Source: Endomychus coccineus
Taxonomy: Eukaryota; Arthropoda; Insecta; Coleoptera; Endomychidae
Assembly (NCBI GenBank): GCA_958510875.1
Contig: OY294067.1
Coordinates: 262,110,180 to 262,174,179, forward strand
Length of the DNA: 64,000 bases
Reading direction: 5' to 3'
Positions within the stretch are counted from its first letter, which is position 1. Each line of letters starts with the position of its first letter. The translations under genes and the position numbers were made by a program. The notes under the pieces were generated by a model. It was not told the DNA's origin. It ran no database searches and was given only the letters and a program-made list of their open reading frames with translations. Shown here piece after piece: positions 57,877-64,000 of this stretch.

Positions 57877-60858
57877 ATGAACAATATTCAACTGTTTGAA
57901 AAAATAGATAACTTCAATAACATTGAAAATGAAACATGTCAAAACTCCTTCGAACTTAGAACAAGTATAAAAAACCCAGACGGTATAAATCTTAACATTT
58001 TACACTTAAATATTCGTAGTATAAACAAAAATTACGAAGAGTTCATAATATTTTTGGAAGATATTGGTACTGCTAACATAGATATAATTGTATTATCAGA
58101 AACATGGCAAATTAGTGATACAAATGATTTTAAAATTGAAAATTTTGATATTAACTACAATAATTCTTGCTTCAATCAAAATGATGGCTTAATAATTTAC
58201 ATAAAATCATCGTACAAACACAAGACAAATACCATACAATTATCAGAAATTGCATTAACAGAAATAAATCTCAACATAGGTACAGTGAATGTCAAAATTG
58301 CAGCAGCTTATCGACCACCATCCACAAACTTAAATACTTTTTTGAATGATCTTAGTAATTTCTATGAGAACTATAATTTTGGAAATTCTATAAATCTATT
58401 TCTAGGTGACATCAACATAAACACTTTGGAATACAACAATCTTCATGTCCGAAATTATTTAAATATGCTAAGTAGCTACTCATTTATATCTTGTTTTAAT
58501 AAACCAACCAGAATCACCCAAACTAGTTCAACATTAATAGATCACATGTTCATAAATGGCTGCAATAGAAGTAACAATCAGATTAAATTAAAACCAATTA
58601 TTTTAGAATCGAACATAACTGATCATTACCCAATCTTTCTAAACATTAATATACTCGGAGAGGTTAATAAAAATAAAAATCTGACTTCAAACAACCGGAA
58701 AATATTTAATACAGAAGCTCTAATTAATGATATTAAACTGGAAAATTGGATTGAAGTCATGAACGAAAATAACTCAATAAGGGCATACGAGACATTCATT
58801 CGTAAATTCTCAGTGTATATCGAAAAACACTCTGAAGTAAAAAGAGCAAAACATAACAAAAAATTTATTAAACCATGGATAACAATTGGACTTATGAACG
58901 CAATTAAAAAAAGAGATGCAATGAGAAAACTTCTGACTTTAGCACACACCACAGAGTTGGAAAATAAGTATAAACTCTACCGAAACTATCTAAATACGCT
59001 CATCAAACTCACAAAAAACAAATATTTTGAAAATAAAATACATACTTGCGGCAAGGACACGAAAAAATTATGGGATGTAATCAACGAAGCAACTAATAAT
59101 AATTGCTACAACACGAGATCTCACATAAATATAGAAGACGAAAACCACGCTCAAGTAACTAACGACAAGCAAATATCAAACAAATTTAATGAACATTTCA
59201 CAGAAATTGGTAATGAATTAGCTAGAAATATTGAAAAATCTGAGATAAAACTAAAGCCGTGTAAGATTACAAATAAAAACTTTTACCTAACACCAGTGAA
59301 TGAAAATGAAGTCATTCAAATTATATCTTCCTTAAAAAATAAATGTTCAACAGGTCCAGATAAAATACCACAAAATATAATAAAAGTAACAAAAAAATAT
59401 TTAAGTGCACCGATTGCACATATTATAAATTTGATATTCACTACCTCTAGTGTACCTAACGATTTCAAGAGTTCAACAGTAATACCCTTACATAAAGGAG
59501 GTGACAAAACTATCAAACATAACTATCGTCCAATATCCTTAATTAATAGCATAGCAAAAATTTTTGAAAAATGTTTAAATAATAGGTTAAAATCATACCT
59601 TACTAAATATAAACTATTATCCACGAATCAGTTTGGTTTTCAGGAGGGAATAAGTACTGAACTAGCTGTGTCAGAAGTAGTTAACACAGTAATCGCAGGT
59701 ATGAATGAGAAGAAAAAGTGTTTAGCTATATTTTTGGATTTAGCAAAGGCATTCGATACTGTGTCTCACAAAAAACTACTAGAAAAGCTCGAAAATATAG
59801 GAATAAGAGGCGATATCTTAGAGCTTTTCAAAGATTATCTATCAAACAGATGTCAGCGCACACTAGTGAACGAGACTCTTAGTGATCCACTTCAACTAAA
59901 CCGAGGCATTCCCCAAGGTACGGTCTTAGGACCAACCCTATTCAATATTTACATAAACGACCTATGCGATATAAGTAAATATGCCAGAATTATTTGCTAC
60001 GCTGATGACACGGTGCTTTTGCTGAGTTCGGAAACATGGTGCGATGCCTTTCATAAGGCCAGTACGGAATTGAGTATCCTCAAAAGTTGGCTAGACACTA
60101 ATGATCTTTCATTGAATAATACGAAAACCAACTTTATAACGTTTTCTCCCACAATTATCGATATCCCAAATAATGATAAAATAATCATACATAATCAAGA
60201 TGCATGCTTTACAACAGGGAATTGTAATTGTAAGACTACAGTAAACAGAACAGACAGTATACGTTACCTTGGGGTGGAATTGGACCAACATTTAAAGTGG
60301 CAAAACCATATTAATAACTTGATAGTAAGAATGAGAAAATTGATTTATAAATTAAATCAACTAAAAAACATCCTCGACAATAACAACAAAAATTTAGTAT
60401 ATAAAGCTCTTGTGGAATCTATGATAAAATATTGTATAATAATTTGGGGAGGTGCATATGAAACTGCTATTCATCCTTTAGAGATATGTCAAAAATTACT
60501 TTTAAAAATTCTGTACAAGAAAAAAAAACTATATTCAACTGAAAACCTGTACAATGAGACCAACATTTTGAACACAAGATATTTATATTACCATGCAGTT
60601 ACTAACTTCATTCATAAAAGTAGAAACCGTTTACTAAATCATAGGTATGAGACTCGAGCTCAAGTAAACAGAAGATTAATGAACATAAAACCATCTTCTT
60701 CTCTAATTAAAAGATCTCTATTGTTCCTGGGTCCTAAAATATATAACCAAATACCTCCAAGTATTAGAGATATAAGGTTTTCAAAGAAATTTTACAGAGA
60801 GACTTCTAATTATATAAAACAAAATGGAATTGATTACAACTACATAAATTTATTGTAA
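57877..60858 (+). CDS. LINE ORF2: APE endonuclease and reverse transcriptase, 993 aa, intact
   Basis: The enzyme nicks chromosomal DNA and copies element RNA at the nick (target-primed reverse transcription) in the nucleus. Endonuclease (residues about 40-255) shows all expected motifs: HLNIRS (N45), LSETW (E75), AAYRPP (Y145), GDIN (D178, N180), TLIDHMF (D222) and SNITDHYP (D249, H250). Reverse transcriptase (about 475-790) has STGPDKIP, NYRPISLINSIAKIFEK, FGFQEGISTE, FLDLAKAFDTVSH (D621), GIPQGTVLGPTLF and CYADDTVLL (YADD, 708-711). The C-terminus (790-993) holds the YLGVELDQHLKW thumb motif, no RNase H and no clear zinc knuckle. No stop or frameshift; start is the first ATG after the CA tract. 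The 11-kb remnant is an old relative. Confidence 0.93.
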   Translation: MNNIQLFEKIDNFNNIENETCQNSFELRTSIKNPDGINLNILHLNIRSINKNYEEFIIFLEDIGTANIDIIVLSETWQISDTNDFKIENFDINYNNSCFNQNDGLIIYIKSSYKHKTNTIQLSEIALTEINLNIGTVNVKIAAAYRPPSTNLNTFLNDLSNFYENYNFGNSINLFLGDININTLEYNNLHVRNYLNMLSSYSFISCFNKPTRITQTSSTLIDHMFINGCNRSNNQIKLKPIILESNITDHYPIFLNINILGEVNKNKNLTSNNRKIFNTEALINDIKLENWIEVMNENNSIRAYETFIRKFSVYIEKHSEVKRAKHNKKFIKPWITIGLMNAIKKRDAMRKLLTLAHTTELENKYKLYRNYLNTLIKLTKNKYFENKIHTCGKDTKKLWDVINEATNNNCYNTRSHINIEDENHAQVTNDKQISNKFNEHFTEIGNELARNIEKSEIKLKPCKITNKNFYLTPVNENEVIQIISSLKNKCSTGPDKIPQNIIKVTKKYLSAPIAHIINLIFTTSSVPNDFKSSTVIPLHKGGDKTIKHNYRPISLINSIAKIFEKCLNNRLKSYLTKYKLLSTNQFGFQEGISTELAVSEVVNTVIAGMNEKKKCLAIFLDLAKAFDTVSHKKLLEKLENIGIRGDILELFKDYLSNRCQRTLVNETLSDPLQLNRGIPQGTVLGPTLFNIYINDLCDISKYARIICYADDTVLLLSSETWCDAFHKASTELSILKSWLDTNDLSLNNTKTNFITFSPTIIDIPNNDKIIIHNQDACFTTGNCNCKTTVNRTDSIRYLGVELDQHLKWQNHINNLIVRMRKLIYKLNQLKNILDNNNKNLVYKALVESMIKYCIIIWGGAYETAIHPLEICQKLLLKILYKKKKLYSTENLYNETNILNTRYLYYHAVTNFIHKSRNRLLNHRYETRAQVNRRLMNIKPSSSLIKRSLLFLGPKIYNQIPPSIRDIRFSKKFYRETSNYIKQNGIDYNYINLL

Positions 60859-60924
60859 ATGTTTTGATAGCATGTTTCTGAGAATTCTGAGTTTTGAATT
60901 TATCTTCAAGCTAGTACACAAGCA

Positions 60925-61108
<184 letters not shown>

Positions 61109-61379
61109 CACATTACACACGAACACACACTCACACACATAATTAAAATATACAATTACATACGCACTTTGTAGAATGTAGAAACCTTTTTTTATTTATT
61201 TTATTATATTATGAATAATTTGTTTAAAATTTTTTGATTTTTAGTTGAGTCATTCTCAGCACATATAAGCTTTGCTTACGTGCATTTATAACTATAAATA
61301 GAATGTTTAATGTATGCTCTTTTCTGAGAATAAATATTATTATTATTATTATTATATAATTCTATAATACATAGATTAG

Positions 61380-61995
61380 TTAATATCCTATCAAGTAAAG
61401 ATAACTTCCATTCAGAATTAAACAGGATCACTGATTTTGCTAAGAATACGATGTCAAGATAATAAAAAAATACTTCAACATGAAATTAATGAACAAGCCC
61501 TAAACATAATTTATCCGCAGATTGATAATAATATCAAATCAAATTTCACATGTCTAATTTATTTATGTAAACACATAAAATATCTCACTTTCTTAAAAAT
61601 CAGAATAAAAACGTCGCCTTTGACACAACAAAGAATCTATACTCATTAATTAATAATGCAAAATCTAAAAAAGATAAATTGAATAAATTGGAAGCTTACA
61701 AATTGTAATGCCTTGTTCATAGGACAAACTGAACGTAGTTTTAGTGTAAGGTCCTACGAATATTTGAGCAGTTACAGGCTCAAAAAAGAGGACTCTAATC
61801 TTGGGAATCACATATTGAAACATAATCACAATTTCGCTCTTAATCTAGATATTCTACATATTCTGGAAAAACGGCATGAACTCAATATTCCAGAATCCAC
61901 AGAAATTTTAGAACATTCAAAATACAACAGTTGCATAATATTAAATGACCAAATATACCTAAAATTCACCACTTTTCAATTTTTTCAATAAACTC
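61380..61995 (+). pseudogene. PLE family C, GIY-YIG fragment
   Basis: Decayed plus-strand reading: LNIIYPQIDNNIKSNFTCLI (region after the RT), KKDKLNKLEAYKL, then ALFIGQTERSFSVRSYEYLS (the YIGxT-R motif of GIY-YIG), SNLGNHILKHNHNFALNLDI, and ILHILEKRHELNIPESTEIL, which is the C-terminal helix-E pattern of PLE endonucleases. The CxxC insertion after GIY is lost. Sequence differs from families A and B, so this is a third PLE family. It starts about 20 bp after the LINE tail. Confidence 0.7.
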
Positions 61996-61999
61996 CCAC

Positions 62000-62110
62000 C
62001 CAAACCATTGTCAACCCCCATTCTTCAATTTGTACCACATCCAGATTGCTTATTAATATTTAAAGACATAATTTTAGATTTAGCTTTAGTTGATAACTCC
62101 TAGCTTTGAG
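62000..62110. other. Short spacer
   Basis: Nothing supported between PLE family C and the foldback. Confidence 0.4.
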
Positions 62111-62114
62111 AATG

Positions 62115-63125
62115 CCCCAGTTAGTCGAGGAAATAAACCATTCCACATTCCAAACCCGGCGCAGTTGGATGGATTGAGATGCGGTTTTCTGCATTCAATT
62201 CAGAAAGTGATTCAGAAAATTTGTGCGACTTTTTTTTTGCGGAAAAAATTTATTGCATTTCTACAGCCAAAAAATGCATATTTCTGACTGCACTTTTTGA
62301 GGTTAATAAAAAATGGAATCGAATGGGTTTCTCGGGGGTTTTTGGGGTCGCTGAACACGAATATGCTATCAAGAAAATTCCCTTGGACCTCCCCCGGGGT
62401 ATCCGGGTGTCCACTCCTAGGTAATTTGCAGAACATTGTGAACATCATAGTCGTGATCGGCGACTTTGAAAACCCCCGAGAGCCAGAATCTGTTACCTTT
62501 TATGAAGAGAAATCAACATATTCCTAGAGGATGACGTAGATACAGAGGGCTCCAGCGACCCGGAAACACCCCCAGGTAATTTGCAGAACTGCGAGTGTCA
62601 TAGTCGTGATCGGCGACTTTGAAAACCCCTGATAGCTAGAATTTGTTACATTTAATTAAGGTTACCCGGAGTCAGGGTACACCAGGTATTGCGGAAGAGT
62701 TTTTTCACGTCGTGGTCATCACTAGCAACCTTTATATTACCTCCTGAACAGTTAACAAACATTAAAAATAATTTTTTAATCGATTTAATCGATACCTAGG
62801 GCTTCAAGACACCCGGATACCCCGGGGGAGGTCCGAGGGGACCTCAGGGGATTTTCTTGATAGCATATTCGAGTTCAGCAACCCCAAAAACTCCCGAGAA
62901 ACCATTTCGAGTCCGTTTTTTTTTATTGACCTCAAAAAGTGCACTCAGAAAAATGCATTTATTGGCTGTAGGAATGCAATACATTTCTTCCGCAAAAAAA
63001 AAATAACGGACAAACTTTCTAAATCACTTCCTGAATCAAATGCAGCAAACCGCATCTCAATCCATCCAACTGCGCCAAGTTTGGAAGATTTGGCCTATTT
63101 TAGTGCTTTATTTCCTCGATTAAGC
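62115..63125. mobile_element. Foldback element, about 1 kb, arms about 300 bp, GC-rich core
   Basis: Left arm 62120-62412 and right arm 62806-63125 are inverted copies: CGAGGAAATAAA, GCGCAGTTGGATGGATTGAG, GCTATCAAGAAAATTCCCTT and CCCCCGGGGTATCCGGGTGTC-type blocks recur as complements. The centre (62413-62805) contains a direct repeat listed separately. No protein-coding frame is credible. It is much richer in G and C than its surroundings. Confidence 0.85.
62420..62700. repeat. Internal direct repeats of the 62-63 kb foldback, period 155 bp
   Basis: GGTAATTTGCAGAAC, GTCGTGATCGGCGACTTTGA and AAAACCCC blocks start at 62420 and again at 62575. A third, shorter and diverged unit starts near 62685 (GGTATTGCGGAAGAG, then GTCGTGGTCATCACT). 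Confidence 0.8.
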
Positions 63126-63239
63126 GTGGTGAAACAATTTGTCGTCATTATTTTCTAATAATAAGATTCTTGACCCAGTATGAATTATATATAAAAATTC
63201 TCGGGAAATAGGTCACAATAACACTTTGTTTTAACTATT

Positions 63240-63283
63240 CGTCTTTACGTACGTTTCGGTCTCACGACCATCATCAGAAGACT
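63240..63283 (-). ncRNA. Hammerhead ribozyme (PLE family A), intact core
   Basis: On the minus strand: stem I AGTCTT (63283-63278) with AAGACG (63245-63240), five pairs; core CTGATGA (63277-63271); stem II GGTC-GTGA-GACC, perfect; GAAA (63257-63254); stem III ACG-TA-CGT; predicted cleavage 3' of A at 63246. This copy is attached to the most intact coding end of the family. Confidence 0.8.
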
Positions 63284-63687
63284 CACTATGTCTAAAAAGG
63301 GGGTTTATTAAAACTAATTATAGCACAAGCGTCCAAATCGCACAATTAAACTTCAATTAAAAGAGCCCACGCCGTCGAAACGAACAGAACCACGAATAAT
63401 CGAATTGTATCGTCAGAATTAATGTATAAGAAATTATTTTTTTGTAGTAAGAATCCGCTATTCAGTAATATTATTAAAATATATGAGTGCATATTGATTG
63501 GTATTCTCACAACAAATGAGAAGAACGAAGTTATTTGTCAAGTATCTACTTTCGAAACCAGATGTGTAGGATTTATGACAAGGCCCTTAAGAACGGTTTC
63601 AGGCCTGTACTGGGAAATAACTATTACGAATTCTTCCTAAAAACATTTTCTACACTTATAAAGACGTATGTAAGAATTTGCAAGAGA

Positions 63688-64000
63688 TTATTTAATCAAA
63701 TTAGTATAAATATGACTTAGATTTTGTGTGTCTACCCTATGATTTACAGATTTGGGGTCCCGTTTTATGTGAATCATCTCCAGGATAGATCTTTTATAAT
63801 AATTGGTTTCCTTAGTTAAGATATTAACATTTTTGTAATCAAATTGATGGTTATAATCAAAGCAATGCTTAGCAAGGGCGGTGGAATTTTCTAAGTTGTT
63901 ATTTCTTGTGCTATATTTATGGCCGTACATTCTTTTTTGTAAATATTGTTTAGAGATTCCAGTATAGGTTCCATCACAATCTAAACAATTCAATTTATAC
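63688..64000 (-). CDS. PLE family A GIY-YIG endonuclease, partial, uninterrupted
   Basis: The frame is open from the window edge to a stop at 63688. It reads YKLNCLDCDGTYTGISKQYL, with the YK half of the GIY motif, the CLDC insertion and the GTYTG second motif, then the catalytic Arg helix QKRMYGHKYSTR, ALAKHCFDYNHQFDYKNVNI, and ETNYYKRSILEM with a conserved Glu before it. It is the reference for the broken copies at 20.2 and 31.1 kb. The frame is intact here, but whether the upstream RT is intact is outside the window. Confidence 0.8.
   Translation of the reverse strand, partial: YKLNCLDCDGTYTGISKQYLQKRMYGHKYSTRNNNLENSTALAKHCFDYNHQFDYKNVNILTKETNYYKRSILEMIHIKRDPKSVNHRVDTQNLSHIYTNLIK

Larger units (their letters stand above)
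63159..64000 (-). mobile_element. PLE family A, best-preserved copy, runs off the window
   Basis: Minus strand: GIY-YIG domain (63688 to the window edge), about 400 bp of 3' non-coding sequence including GTTCGTTTCGACGGCGTGG, hammerhead ribozyme (63240-63283), the end TGACCTATTTCCCGAGAATT, and a further ATACTGGGTCAAGAATC block shared with the 20.9- and 33.3-kb copies. The RT would lie beyond 64000. Confidence 0.85.

Noticed and set aside
62090..62527. Several overlapping frames near 62.1-62.5 kb
   Set aside because: All fall in the foldback arms and repeats; frames are not conserved between arms.

Overview
This is AT-rich animal nuclear DNA, most likely from an insect. Evidence: split coding exons with GT/AG borders on the minus strand, no operons or ribosome-binding sites, and a dense layering of eukaryotic transposable elements (TEs) of types common in arthropods: Penelope-like elements (PLEs), pogo-, mariner- and hAT-like DNA transposons, CR1/Jockey-group LINEs, foldback elements and tRNA-headed SINEs. 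The order of insect cannot be fixed from the sequence.

Layout. 1-5.8 kb: a PLE 3' fragment, a decayed pogo-like transposase with a cluster of 14-bp repeats, and an RNase-H LINE tail. 6.66-8.85 kb: a nearly complete pogo/Tigger-type transposon with TIRs and TA target duplication, broken by frameshifts and by a nested 218-bp MITE. 11-15.6 kb: two LINE remnants and a TIR element; a second copy of that element lies at 17.7-18.25 kb. 19.6-21.2 kb: a cluster of one PLE family (family A) whose 3' tails carry hammerhead-ribozyme sequences. 21.9-26.4 kb: foldback and tandem repeats and a mariner remnant. 28-29.3 kb: the clearest host coding sequence, a 418-codon exon on the minus strand. 30-34.2 kb: SINE heads, a foldback and three more family A PLE pieces. 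34-41 kb: mostly unassigned, with a second host exon (39.1 kb, coiled coil), a very AT-rich block and a tandem repeat. 41-49 kb: a pogo-type MITE and remnants of LINE and hAT elements. 49.8-53.5 kb: a head-to-head PLE (family B) and a LINE remnant. 55.7 kb: a possible micro-exon in phase with the 39.1-kb exon. 56.4-61.36 kb: an apparently intact two-ORF LINE. 61.4-64 kb: a third PLE family, a 1-kb foldback, and a family A PLE running off the window.

How it fits together. The window is mostly intronic or intergenic DNA around at least one minus-strand gene with long introns (exons near 55.7?, 39.1 and perhaps 29.3-28.1 kb), filled by successive TE insertions. The LINE at 56.4-61.4 kb is the only element with both reading frames open and is probably the youngest. 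The most interesting signal is structural RNA: three family A PLE tails keep a full hammerhead core with paired stems, and three more show its decay.
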